Shown in pieces: positions 51,032 through 59,555 of a DNA stretch of 64,000 nt. The stretch is from Brachybacterium sp. EE-P12 (GTDB lineage: Bacteria > Actinomycetota > Actinomycetes > Actinomycetales > Dermabacteraceae). The notes beneath the pieces were generated by a model. That model had not been told where the DNA came from. It made no database searches and was given only the letters and a program-made list of their open reading frames with translations. The first letter of the stretch is position 1; every line of letters starts with the position of its first letter. Position numbers and translations under genes: made by a program. The stretch lies in NCBI RefSeq assembly GCF_003711805.1, contig NZ_QXCP01000004.1, positions 558,001 to 622,000 of the forward strand. The letters run 5' to 3'.

Positions 51032-52567
51032 ATGGGACAGGCGCGCACCGTCTCCATCAGCCTCACCGGTCTCGAGGGCACCCTGGTCGAGGTCGAGGCG
51101 GACGTCTCCCCGGGACTTCCCGCCTTCTCCCTGGTGGGCCTGCCGGACTCCTCGACGCTCCAGGCGCGTGACCGGGTCCGTGCCGCCTCGGCCCGCAGCG
51201 GCGTCCACCTCGCCCAGCGCCGGATCACCGTCAACATGACTCCCGCCTGGCAGCACAAGCACGGCTCCGGCTTCGACCTCGCGATCGCGCTCGCGGTGAT
51301 CGACGCCCAGGGTGATCTGCGCACCCACGTCCCCTCCGACACGGTGCTGCTCGGGGAGCTGGGGCTCGACGGGCGGCTGCGTCCCGTCCCCGGCGTGCTG
51401 CCGGCCCTGCTCGCGGCCCGCGGCCACGGGCTGTGCCGTGCCGTGGTGCCGGAGGAGAACCTCGCCGAGGCGCGCCTCGTGCAGGGCATCGAGGTGGACG
51501 CCGCCTCCGACCTCGCCACGCTCCTGCACCGCTTCGGCGCGGACGTCCCGCCGGCCCCGCCGCGGGAGCCGCTGCCCGCCCCGACGCCGCCCGCCCCGCG
51601 GGGCACGGCCCGCACGACGGACTTCGCCGACGTGATCGGGCAGGCCGAGGCGCGGCGCGCCGCCGAGGTCGCCGCGGCCGGGGGCCATCACCTGCTGCTG
51701 ACCGGGCCGCCCGGCGCGGGCAAGACGATGATCGCCGCCCGCCTGCCCGGGATCCTCCCGGAGCTCAGCACGGAGGACGCGCTGGACGTCTCGGCCGTCC
51801 ACTCCCTCGACGGACGCTTCGACGCACGCGAGGGCCTCCTGCATCTCCCGCCCCTGGAGAGCCCGCATCACACCGCGAGCGCCGCCGCCGTGGTCGGGGG
51901 AGGCGGCGGCCTCGCCCGGCCCGGAGCGATCTCCCGTGCGCACTGCGGAGTGCTCTTCCTCGACGAGGCGCCCGAGTTCTCCTCCCGGGTGCTCGAGGCG
52001 CTGCGGGAACCGCTCGAGACGGGGGACATCACCCTCCACCGCGCTCGCGGCGTGACCCGCTATCCCGCCCGCTTCCAGCTCGTCCTGGCCGCGAATCCGT
52101 GCCCGTGCGGGAACTCCTGGGGCAAGGGGGAGAGGTGCACGTGCACCGCGCTGCAGCGCCGACGCTATCTCTCACGGCTTTCCGGCCCGGTGATGGACCG
52201 CATCGACATGCGCGTGGACGTGGGCCCCGTCGACCTCCGTCGCAGCGGTGGGGAGCCCTCCGAGCCGAGCGCGAGCATCGCCGCACGCGTCCGCCGCGCA
52301 CGGGAGCGACAGAGGAGCCGGTATGCGGGGCGGAACTGGAGCACCAACGCCCACCTCCCCGGACCGCTGCTGCGCACCGAGTTCGCGCCCGCGAAGGCGG
52401 ACCTCGCCCTCCTGGACCATTCCCACGGACAGGGCAGGCTCACCCTGCGCGGCTACGACCGGGTGCTGCGACTGGCCTGGACCCTCGCCGACCTCGACGC
52501 GGCGGATCGACCCGATGCGGTCCACATCGGCGAGGCTCTCACCCTGCGACTGGGGGACCCCCGATGA
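51032..52567 (+). CDS. comM: ComM-like AAA+ helicase (Mg-chelatase-related)
   Basis: 511 residues. The N-terminal domain (about 1-180, typical VSISLTGLEGTLVEVEADVSPGLP) is followed by an AAA+ module with Walker A GPPGAGKTM near residue 230, Walker B VLFLDEAPEFS, and a C-terminal Mg-chelatase-like domain including a cysteine-rich segment (CPCGNSWGKGERCTCT). Homologues act as branch-migration helicases during natural transformation. It starts 1 nt after yraN and overlaps dprA by 4 bp. Confidence 0.93.
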   Translation: MGQARTVSISLTGLEGTLVEVEADVSPGLPAFSLVGLPDSSTLQARDRVRAASARSGVHLAQRRITVNMTPAWQHKHGSGFDLAIALAVIDAQGDLRTHVPSDTVLLGELGLDGRLRPVPGVLPALLAARGHGLCRAVVPEENLAEARLVQGIEVDAASDLATLLHRFGADVPPAPPREPLPAPTPPAPRGTARTTDFADVIGQAEARRAAEVAAAGGHHLLLTGPPGAGKTMIAARLPGILPELSTEDALDVSAVHSLDGRFDAREGLLHLPPLESPHHTASAAAVVGGGGGLARPGAISRAHCGVLFLDEAPEFSSRVLEALREPLETGDITLHRARGVTRYPARFQLVLAANPCPCGNSWGKGERCTCTALQRRRYLSRLSGPVMDRIDMRVDVGPVDLRRSGGEPSEPSASIAARVRRARERQRSRYAGRNWSTNAHLPGPLLRTEFAPAKADLALLDHSHGQGRLTLRGYDRVLRLAWTLADLDAADRPDAVHIGEALTLRLGDPR

Positions 52568-53799
52568 GCCGCGCACCGCGCACGGAGCAGGAGCCCCTGA
52601 CCCCGCCGCAGCCCGCGCCCCGCGAGACGGAACGACGAGCCCGGGTGACCTGGTCCCTGACCGCCGAGCCCTCCGACGCCGTCGCCCTGCTGGCCCGGGA
52701 TCGGCTCGGACCGGCCCACGCCCTCGAGCTCGCCCGCGAGGCCACGCCCGACGAGCTGGTCTCCGCCCTGCAGGGGGAGGTGCCCTCCCAGGCCGCCGAC
52801 CCCGGCGCGGGAACGCCGCGAGCGCGAGCGGCACGCGCCCTCGAGCGCTGGCGGGGACGGCTCCGCACGGTCGACGTCGACGCCGTCCTCGAGGACGCCG
52901 ACAGACGACGCCTGCGCGTGCTGGTGCCCGGCGACGCGGAATGGCCGCAGCTCCTCGACGACCTCCAGGAGAGCGCCCCGCACTGCCTGTGGGCGCAGGG
53001 GCCCGGACGGCTCGAGCAGCTGACGGGCGAGCGCAGCGCAGGTCTCGTGGGCTCCCGCGCCTCCACCCCCTACGGCGAGGACGTCGCCGCCTCCCTCGCC
53101 GCGGCCTTCGCCGGATCCGGCGGGACGGTCGTCTCCGGCGGCGCCTACGGGATCGACGCGGCCGCGCATCGTGGTGCGCTCGCCGCCGGGGGCGGCGCAA
53201 CCATCGCGGTCCTCGCCGGAGGACTGGACCGTCTCTACCCCCGCGGGAACGCGCAGCTGCTCGAACGGATCCGTGAGCATCATCTGCTGGTCAGCGAGGC
53301 GCCCGTCGGTACCGCCCCGACGCGGTGGCGCTTCCTCGCCCGGAACCGGCTCATCGCGGCGCTGTCCCGGGCGGTCGTGGTGGTCGAGGCGGCCTGGCGC
53401 TCCGGCGCGCTGTCCACCGCGCGACTCGCCGATCAGCTCTCCCGGCCGGTCGGCGCGGTCCCGGGCCCGGTGACCTCCGCGGCGAGCGCCGGCTGCCATC
53501 GACTGGTCCGCGAGCAGGGCGCGGTGCTCGTGACCGAGCCTGCCGAGCTGCTGGACCTCCTGCCGGGAGGGCCCGCGGCGGGGGAGGGGAGCTTCGCCCG
53601 GCAGGACGAGCTCGACCTGCTCTCGCCCTCCGACCGCCGCGTGCTGGATGCGGTGCCGCCGCGCTCGAGCCTCACCCCGGCGCGGATCGTGGACGAGGTC
53701 GGCTTCGCGCCGAGGGAGGTCAGTGCGGCGCTGGCCCGGCTCGAGCTGCTCGGCCTCGTCGAGCGCTCCGCGCAGCGGGTGCGACGCACACGGCGGTGA
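52564..53799 (+). CDS. dprA: DNA-processing protein DprA
   Basis: Loads RecA on incoming single-stranded DNA. 411 residues. A helix-hairpin N-terminus, then the Rossmann-like core: VGSRASTPYGEDVA near residue 160, SGGAYGIDAAAHRGAL, GLDRLYPRGNAQLLERI and RNRLIAALSRAVVVVEA. A C-terminal winged helix (DRRVLDAVPPRSSLTPARIV) completes it. Together with yraN and comM this is a housekeeping recombination cassette in many non-competent actinobacteria too. Confidence 0.94.
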   Translation: MSRAPRTEQEPLTPPQPAPRETERRARVTWSLTAEPSDAVALLARDRLGPAHALELAREATPDELVSALQGEVPSQAADPGAGTPRARAARALERWRGRLRTVDVDAVLEDADRRRLRVLVPGDAEWPQLLDDLQESAPHCLWAQGPGRLEQLTGERSAGLVGSRASTPYGEDVAASLAAAFAGSGGTVVSGGAYGIDAAAHRGALAAGGGATIAVLAGGLDRLYPRGNAQLLERIREHHLLVSEAPVGTAPTRWRFLARNRLIAALSRAVVVVEAAWRSGALSTARLADQLSRPVGAVPGPVTSAASAGCHRLVREQGAVLVTEPAELLDLLPGGPAAGEGSFARQDELDLLSPSDRRVLDAVPPRSSLTPARIVDEVGFAPREVSAALARLELLGLVERSAQRVRRTRR

Positions 53800-53857
53800 G
53801 CACGAGACGGTGAGGGGAGATCCCGGGCCGGGGCGTCGATGCGCGAGAATGGCGGGC

Positions 53858-54919
53858 ATGAGCACCCACCCCGCGATGGAGCAGGACGACGAGATCGTCG
53901 AGGCCTTCGCAGCCCACCTGCGCCTGGAGCGCGGCCGTTCCGAGCACACGGTGCGCGCCTACCGGCGGGAGACGGGCTCGCTGCTGACGCATCTGCGGGA
54001 GGTCGAGCGCATCGCCCCCGCCGAGCTCGACGTGACTGCGCTGCGCTCCTGGCTCGCCGCGCGCGCGGAGACCGGCGCGAGCGCGAGCACCCTCGCCCGC
54101 TCCGCCGCCGCAGCCCGCACCTTCACCGCCTGGCTCGCCGCGACCGGCCGGATCCCCCATGACGTCGGCGGCCGGCTCCGCGCCCCGCGCCGCGGCCGGC
54201 ATCTGCCCGCTGTCCTCACGGGTGAGCAGGCCGGGGCGCTCCTGGACGGGATCGCCGCGCCTCGCGAGGACGCGACCGGAGCCCGTCGAGAGGGCGCGGC
54301 CGCCGACCGTCCGGGCGAGGCGTCCGCCTCCGGGCGGGGCGCGGGGCCGACGGCCTCTCAGCACGAGGCGCCGGCCGCGCCGACGGATCCGGTGGAGCAG
54401 GCCGTGCTGCAGCGTGACGCGGCGGTGCTCGAGCTGCTCTACTCCTCCGGGCTGCGCGTCTCCGAGCTCGTGTCCCTCGACCTCGGCGGCATCGATCGCG
54501 CGGAGGGCACCGTCCGCGTGCGCGGCAAGGGCGACAAGGAGCGGATCGTCCCCGTCGGCGTCCCCGCGCTCGAGGCGCTGCGCGTCTGGGAGGAGCAGGG
54601 GCGCCCCGTGCTCGCCGACAGGGGGAAGGGCGGCTCGCCGCAGCGGGCTCTCTTCCTCGGCGTGCGCGGGGGACGGCTCGGGGACCGCGCCGTGCGCACC
54701 CTCGTGGACCGGTACGCGGCCCGGGCTGGGATCGCCCGGCACATCAGCCCCCACACCCTGCGCCACAGCGCCGCCACGCACCTGGTCGAGGGCGGAGCGG
54801 ACCTGCGCAGCGTGCAGGACTTCCTGGGACACTCCTCGCTCGCCACCACGCAGATCTACACCCACGTCAGCGCCGAACGCCTGCGCAGCACCGTCGATCA
54901 GGCCCACCCGCGAGCCTGA
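53858..54919 (+). CDS. xerC: Tyrosine recombinase XerC
   Basis: Resolves chromosome dimers at dif. 353 residues, about 50 more than usual. The SAM-like N-terminal domain covers residues 10-100. Catalytic residues are all visible: Arg in SSGLRVSEL, His-x-x-Arg in HTLRHSAATHL, His in LGHSSLATT and Tyr in QIYTHVS. The extra length is a low-complexity insert of about 45 residues (EDATGARREGAAADRPGEAS and following) between the two domains. GAGAAT lies 7 nt before the ATG with no ribosome-binding site, so it may be leaderless. It is part of the chromosomal core order, not a phage integrase. Confidence 0.92.
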   Translation: MSTHPAMEQDDEIVEAFAAHLRLERGRSEHTVRAYRRETGSLLTHLREVERIAPAELDVTALRSWLAARAETGASASTLARSAAAARTFTAWLAATGRIPHDVGGRLRAPRRGRHLPAVLTGEQAGALLDGIAAPREDATGARREGAAADRPGEASASGRGAGPTASQHEAPAAPTDPVEQAVLQRDAAVLELLYSSGLRVSELVSLDLGGIDRAEGTVRVRGKGDKERIVPVGVPALEALRVWEEQGRPVLADRGKGGSPQRALFLGVRGGRLGDRAVRTLVDRYAARAGIARHISPHTLRHSAATHLVEGGADLRSVQDFLGHSSLATTQIYTHVSAERLRSTVDQAHPRA

Positions 54920-54993
54920 TCCCGTCCGGGCGTCCCGGCATCGCCGCGCCCCGCTCCGCTTTCGCTCGCATCCGCTCCGCGGGTGCGACCCGC

Positions 54994-55707
54994 TCAGACG
55001 AGGCCCGCCGCATGGGGGCCGGCCCCCTGCAGCTGCACCACGGGTCGCGTGAGGAGCACGGGAGAGGAGCCCGGGGGTGATCCCGCGGGCACGCCTCCCG
55101 GGGAGGCGGATCCCGTGGATGCTCGGCCCGGCGCCGAGGCAGAGGCCCCGACGCTGCCTCCACCCTCCCAGGGCAGCAGCACGCTCGGTCCCCGACCACC
55201 GAGGAGCAGCAGCGGGTCCAGATAGGACTCGCCCCGTCGGGCTCCCAGGTGCAGACAGTCGCGCTCGCCGCAGTGCGAGGACGGGGAGCCGCCCTCGAGG
55301 GTCCCCAGCACGTCGCCCGCCGCCACCCGTGCTCCCTCGCTCAGCGTGCTCGTCACCGGCTCATAGGTGGACAGCAGCCCGTCGGCATGCACCACGGAGA
55401 CCACACCACGGCCGGCGAGGGACCCGCTGAAACGCACCGTCCCGGCCTCGACCGCCCGGATCTGCGCACCGCCGGAGACCGCGATGTCGATCCCCCGGTG
55501 GCCCGGCCCGTACGGGGTGGTCGGCGCCTCGAAGCGCGCCACCACCTCGTGCGGAGGCGGTGTCGGCCACTGCCAGCGCGGGCCCTCGGCGCGGGCCGCG
55601 CCGGGCGGCGGCACGGCCAGCACCAGCACGAGCATCGTCAGCAGCGCGAGCCCCCGCGAGAGCAGGGAGAGCCGGGACGGGACGGGGCGGGACGCGAGGA
55701 GGACCAT
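54994..55707 (-). CDS. M23-family (LytM-like) peptidase, secreted
   Basis: 237 residues. Signal peptide (RGLALLTMLVLVLAV, then PPPGAARAEG) and an M23 domain: GPGHRGIDIA supplies the first zinc ligands (HxxxD). The second motif reads DCLHLGARRG, so the HxH of active enzymes is Cys-Leu-His; the zinc His is kept and the other His is Cys. This 'CLH' form is common in actinobacterial homologues next to rpsB, such as Rv2891 of Mycobacterium tuberculosis. A Ser/Gly/Pro-rich tail follows. ATG 55707 has GGAGGATCC upstream. Confidence 0.85.
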   Translation of the reverse strand: MVLLASRPVPSRLSLLSRGLALLTMLVLVLAVPPPGAARAEGPRWQWPTPPPHEVVARFEAPTTPYGPGHRGIDIAVSGGAQIRAVEAGTVRFSGSLAGRGVVSVVHADGLLSTYEPVTSTLSEGARVAAGDVLGTLEGGSPSSHCGERDCLHLGARRGESYLDPLLLLGGRGPSVLLPWEGGGSVGASASAPGRASTGSASPGGVPAGSPPGSSPVLLTRPVVQLQGAGPHAAGLV

Positions 55708-55871
55708 GGCGGGATCCTCCGCGTGCGGGGACCGTGCCGCCAGAGGCACGACCCGGCGGTGGACGGAGCGGTCCTGTGGAGGAGACGTCCCGCCTCCGCC
55801 GGCCAGGTCGTCCCTCCCTCCCGCCCAGCGGAGGTGACGCATGCCGCGCACGGGGATGCGGCGGCGTCGGA

Positions 55872-55877
55872 TAGACT
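55872..55877 (+). promoter_or_regulatory. -10 box of the rpsB operon and long rpsB leader
   Basis: TAGACT at 55872-55877 predicts a leader of about 230 nt before rpsB. A hairpin at 56001-56024 (CCCCGC-ACC paired with GGT-GCGGGG, one bulged G) lies within it. The 406-bp gap between the M23 gene and rpsB holds no other gene that I recognise. Open frames there are GC artefacts. Confidence 0.45.
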
Positions 55878-56113
55878 TCCCTCAGCATCCGGTCCGTCCG
55901 GATGACTTCGCGTGCCCACCAGGGCTCGTCGGCCATCGGTCCTTCCCGTCCTCTGCTCCGCGCGGGGGAGGCGCAGGGCGGCCGGCTCCCGGGCACCAGG
56001 CCCCGCACCGACCGGTGGCGGGGGACAACCGAGAAAGCAGGTCCTGCGCGATGACCGCGGACGCCCACGGGCGCGCCGTGCGAGCCCAGGACCGGAGAAC
56101 AGAGGACACCATC

Positions 56114-57019
56114 ATGGCAGTCGTCACCATGCGCCAGCTCCTGGAGAGCGGCGTCCACTTCGGTCACCAGACCCGTCGCTGGAACCCGAAGGTCCGTCGC
56201 TTCATCTTCACCGAGCGCAACGGCATCTACATCGTCGACCTCATGCAGACCCTGTCGTACATCGACAAGGCCTACGACTTCGTCAAGCAGACCGTCGCCC
56301 ACGGCGGCACCATCCTGTTCGTCGGCACCAAGAAGCAGGCGCAGGAGTCGGTGCAGGAGCAGGCCACCCGTGTGGGCATGCCCTACGTGAACCAGCGCTG
56401 GCTGGGCGGCATGCTCACCAACCTGCAGACCGTCTCCGCGCGCGTGAACCGCCTCAAGGAGCTCGAGCAGATCGACTTCGACGATGTGGCCTCCTCCGGC
56501 CGCACCAAGAAGGAGCTGCTGATGATGCGCCGCGAGAAGGACAAGCTCGAGAAGACGCTCGGCGGCATCCGCGACATGGGCAAGGCGCCCTCGGCCCTGT
56601 GGGTCGTGGACACCAACAAGGAGCACCTCGCCGTCGACGAGGCCCAGAAGCTGAACATCCCCGTCGTCGCGATCCTGGACACCAACTGCGATCCCGACGA
56701 GATCACCTACCCGATCCCGGGCAACGACGACGCGATCCGCTCCGTCACGCTGCTGACCCGCGTGGTCGCCGACGCGGTCGCCGCGGGCCTCCAGGAGCGT
56801 CACGCGAAGTCCACCGGCGAGAAGAACGTCTCCGCCGTGGACGCCGAGCCGCTGGCCGAGTGGGAGCAGGAGCTGCTCAAGCAGTCCGAGGTCCAGTCCC
56901 AGGACGCCCCGGCCGAGGAGTCCGTCGCCGCCGCCGAGGAGAAGCCGTCCGAGGAGAAGGCCGCCGAGTCGGAGGAGAAGCCCGCCGCCGAGGCCACCGA
57001 GGCCCCCGCCGCCGAGTGA
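56114..57019 (+). CDS. rpsB: 30S ribosomal protein S2
   Basis: 301 residues. The core is typical ([59 protein letters not shown]). About 55 C-terminal residues form a Glu/Ala/Lys-rich low-complexity extension. ATG 56114 is preceded by GAGGACACC. It is followed by a perfect 13-bp hairpin before tsf. Confidence 0.97.
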   Translation: MAVVTMRQLLESGVHFGHQTRRWNPKVRRFIFTERNGIYIVDLMQTLSYIDKAYDFVKQTVAHGGTILFVGTKKQAQESVQEQATRVGMPYVNQRWLGGMLTNLQTVSARVNRLKELEQIDFDDVASSGRTKKELLMMRREKDKLEKTLGGIRDMGKAPSALWVVDTNKEHLAVDEAQKLNIPVVAILDTNCDPDEITYPIPGNDDAIRSVTLLTRVVADAVAAGLQERHAKSTGEKNVSAVDAEPLAEWEQELLKQSEVQSQDAPAEESVAAAEEKPSEEKAAESEEKPAAEATEAPAAE

Positions 57020-57024
57020 TCCAC

Positions 57025-57056
57025 GGGCCCGGGACCGTCACCTCGGTCCCGGGCCC
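57025..57056 (+). terminator. Hairpin between rpsB and tsf (attenuator-like)
   Basis: Perfect 13-bp stem GGGCCCGGGACCG / CGGTCCCGGGCCC with loop TCACCT, 5 nt after the rpsB stop and 63 nt before tsf. It lies inside what is normally one operon, so it may reduce read-through or shape mRNA ends. Confidence 0.7.
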
Positions 57057-57119
57057 CTCCACGGGGAGGCCGTGAGCCTCCCGCCACCTCCCGAAGCAGC
57101 TCCCACAAGGAAGAGGAAC

Positions 57120-57944
57120 ATGGCCAACTACACGGCAGCAGACATCAAGGAGATCCGCGAGGCCACCGGCGCGGGCATGCTCGACGTCAAGAAGGCGCTC
57201 GACGAGGCCGAGGGCGACAAGGCCAAGGCCGTCGAGCTGATCCGCGTCAAGGGCCTCAAGGGCATCGCCAAGCGCGAGGGCCGCACCGCCTCCGAGGGCC
57301 TCATCGCCTTCGACATCCGCGACAGCGACGCCGGCCGCACCGGCACCCTCGTCGAGCTCAACTCCGAGACCGACTTCGTCGCCAAGAACGACAAGTTCGT
57401 GGCGCTGGGCGACGAGGCTGTGGCCGCGGCCGTCGAGTCCGGCGCGACCGAGCCCGAGGAGCTCGCCGAGACCCCCTTCGGCGAGGCACTGACCAACGCC
57501 GGCGCGTCCATGGGCGAGAAGATCCTCGTCCGCCGCATCGGCCGGGTCTCCGGCGAGGCCGTCACCGAGTACATGCACCGCACCAACAAGGACCTGCCCC
57601 CGCAGGTCGGCGTGCTGGTCGCGACCGACGCGGCCGGTGCCGAGGTCGCGCGCGACGTGGCGATGCACATCGCCGCGTTCACGCCCGCGTACCTCAGCCG
57701 CGACGAGGTCCCCGCCGACGTCGTCGAGAACGAGCGCCGCATCGCCCAGGAGACGGCCGAGAACGAGGGCAAGCCCGAGAAGGCGATCCCGAAGATCGTC
57801 GAGGGCCGCCTGAACGGCTTCTTCAAGGAGAACTGCCTCCTGGACCAGGCCTTCGCGAAGGACCCGAAGAAGACCGTCGGCCAGATCGCCGAGGAGGTCG
57901 GCGGCACCGTCACCGGCTTCGTCCGCTTCCGCGTCGGCAGCTGA
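57120..57944 (+). CDS. tsf: Translation elongation factor Ts
   Basis: Recycles EF-Tu. 274 residues. The N-terminal UBA-like region ([25 protein letters not shown]) and the core motif [14 protein letters not shown] near residue 80 are complete. ATG 57120 has AAGGAAGAGG upstream; an upstream in-frame ATG at 57072 is not protein-like. Confidence 0.97.
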   Translation: MANYTAADIKEIREATGAGMLDVKKALDEAEGDKAKAVELIRVKGLKGIAKREGRTASEGLIAFDIRDSDAGRTGTLVELNSETDFVAKNDKFVALGDEAVAAAVESGATEPEELAETPFGEALTNAGASMGEKILVRRIGRVSGEAVTEYMHRTNKDLPPQVGVLVATDAAGAEVARDVAMHIAAFTPAYLSRDEVPADVVENERRIAQETAENEGKPEKAIPKIVEGRLNGFFKENCLLDQAFAKDPKKTVGQIAEEVGGTVTGFVRFRVGS

Positions 57945-58018
57945 CGCCCCCGGGACTGGCACGGGCGCCCACCGCGCCCTCGCCCGCCCCACGGCCACGT
58001 GAGCGTGGCCACCGCCCT

Positions 58019-58047
58019 GCGGCCCCGCACCATCGGTGCGGGGCCGC
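58019..58047 (+). terminator. Hairpin terminator after tsf
   Basis: Perfect 13-bp stem GCGGCCCCGCACC / GGTGCGGGGCCGC with loop ATC. A smaller stem (GGCCACG-TGAG-CGTGGCC) lies 35 nt upstream. It immediately precedes the pyrH promoter. Confidence 0.75.
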
Positions 58048-58052
58048 GCCGG

Positions 58053-58058
58053 TATCAT
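58053..58058 (+). promoter_or_regulatory. -10 box of pyrH
   Basis: TATCAT, 29 nt before the pyrH ATG and just beyond the tsf terminator. Confidence 0.5.
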
Positions 58059-58087
58059 CGCCGAGGACCCCGCGCGGAAGGACCCCC

Positions 58088-58840
58088 ATGACCCAGACGT
58101 TCACGTCCCCCATCCCCGTTCTGCCCAAGCGACAGGACGGACGACGTGTCCTCCTGAAGCTCTCGGGCGAGGCCTTCGGCGGCGGCGCCGTCGGCGTCGA
58201 CCCCGACGTCGTCTCCCGCATCGCTGCGGAGATCGCCGAGGGAGTCGCCCAGGGCGTCCAGTGCGCCATCGTCGTCGGCGGCGGCAACTTCTTCCGCGGC
58301 GCGGAGCTGTCCCAGCGCGGGATGGACCGCCGCCGCGCCGACTACATGGGCATGCTCGGCACCGTCATGAACTGCCTCGCCCTGCAGGACTTCCTCGAGC
58401 AGCGCGGCGTCTCCACCCGCGTGCAGACGGCGATCGAGATGGGGCAGGTCGCCGAGCCGTACATCCCGCTGCGCGCGGTGCGCCACCTCGAGAAGGGCCG
58501 CGTGGTCATCTTCGGCGCCGGTGCCGGGATGCCCTACTTCTCCACCGACACCGTCGCGGTGCAGCGCGCCCTCGAGATCGGCTGCGAGGAGGTGCTGATG
58601 GCCAAGAACGGGGTCGACGGCGTCTACGACTCCGATCCGCGCAGCAACCCCGAGGCGACCAAGCTCGAGCACATCACCTACGGCGAGGCCCTCCAGCAGG
58701 GCCTCAAGGTCGTCGACTCCACCGCCTTCAGCCTCTGCATGGACAACGCCCAGCAGATGATGGTCTTCGGCCTGGACACCCCCGGCAACATCACCCGGGC
58801 AATGCGCGGGGACCGGATCGGCACCGTCGTCACCGAGTGA
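58088..58840 (+). CDS. pyrH: UMP kinase
   Basis: Bacterial-type UMP kinase making UDP. 250 residues. [14 protein letters not shown] is the ATP-binding start, [14 protein letters not shown] and [17 protein letters not shown] the conserved middle, and [14 protein letters not shown] the UMP/ATP site. ATG 58088 with AAGGACCCCC upstream. It has its own promoter after the tsf terminator. Confidence 0.96.
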   Translation: MTQTFTSPIPVLPKRQDGRRVLLKLSGEAFGGGAVGVDPDVVSRIAAEIAEGVAQGVQCAIVVGGGNFFRGAELSQRGMDRRRADYMGMLGTVMNCLALQDFLEQRGVSTRVQTAIEMGQVAEPYIPLRAVRHLEKGRVVIFGAGAGMPYFSTDTVAVQRALEIGCEEVLMAKNGVDGVYDSDPRSNPEATKLEHITYGEALQQGLKVVDSTAFSLCMDNAQQMMVFGLDTPGNITRAMRGDRIGTVVTE

Positions 58841-58873
58841 CACCGGAGCGCCGGTCGCGGCGCCCCGCCGCCG

Positions 58874-58907
58874 CGACGTGCGGGACCGCCCCGACGTGCG
58901 GGACAAT
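58874..58907 (+). promoter_or_regulatory. Direct repeat overlapping the frr promoter
   Basis: CGACGTGCGGGAC occurs twice (58874-58886 and 58892-58904), 18 bp apart, the second copy running into the -10-like GACAAT (58902-58907). The 18-bp phase is close to two helical turns, so a regulator could bind both copies on one face. It could also be a simple duplication. Confidence 0.4.
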
Positions 58908-58943
58908 GGACCACAGCACCCATCGACAACCGAGGAGCACCCC

Positions 58944-59510
58944 GTGAGCGACGAGACCGCGAGCATCCTGAAGGACGCCCAGGCCAAGATGACCAAGACC
59001 GTCGAGGTCACCAAGGACGAATTCACCGCGATCCGCACCGGACGCGCGAGCGCGGCGATGTTCCAGGGGATCACGGTCGAGTACTACGGCACCCCGACCC
59101 CGCTGAACCAGCTCGCCTCGCTGCAGTTCCCCGAGGCGCGCACTGTGCTGATCACGCCCTACGACAAGACCGCGATGTCCGCGACCGAGACCGCGCTGCG
59201 CGAGTCCGACCTCGGCGTGAACCCCACCAACAACGGCGACAACCTGCGCGTGGTCCTGCCCGCCCTCACCGAGGAGCGGCGCCGCGACTACGTCAAGCTC
59301 GCCCGCACCAAGGCCGAGGACGGCCGCATCGCGATCCGCGGCTCCCGCGGCAACGCGAAGAAGGCCATCGAGAAGCTCGTGAAGGACAAGGAGATCGGCG
59401 AGGACGACGGCGTGCGCGCCGAGAAGGAGCTCGAGGCCGTCACCAAGAAGTACATCGAGCAGGTCGACGAGGCGCTGAGCCTCAAGGAGACCGAGCTCGA
59501 GACCGTCTGA
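58944..59510 (+). CDS. frr: Ribosome recycling factor
   Basis: Splits post-termination ribosomes with EF-G. 188 residues, normal length. Three-helix-bundle features: EFTAIRTGRASAAMFQGITVEYYG and the AEDGRIAIRGSRGNAKKAIEK hinge region. GTG 58944 has AGGAG 6 nt upstream. Confidence 0.96.
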   Translation: MSDETASILKDAQAKMTKTVEVTKDEFTAIRTGRASAAMFQGITVEYYGTPTPLNQLASLQFPEARTVLITPYDKTAMSATETALRESDLGVNPTNNGDNLRVVLPALTEERRRDYVKLARTKAEDGRIAIRGSRGNAKKAIEKLVKDKEIGEDDGVRAEKELEAVTKKYIEQVDEALSLKETELETV

Positions 59511-59555
59511 GCCGCACCACCGGACGTCGGCCGTGCAGACCGTGACCGCTCCGCG

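Noticed and set aside
53858..54919. Tyrosine recombinase as evidence of an integrative element
   Set aside because: Context (dprA before, M23 and rpsB after) and residues match chromosomal XerC; no attachment repeats or phage genes.
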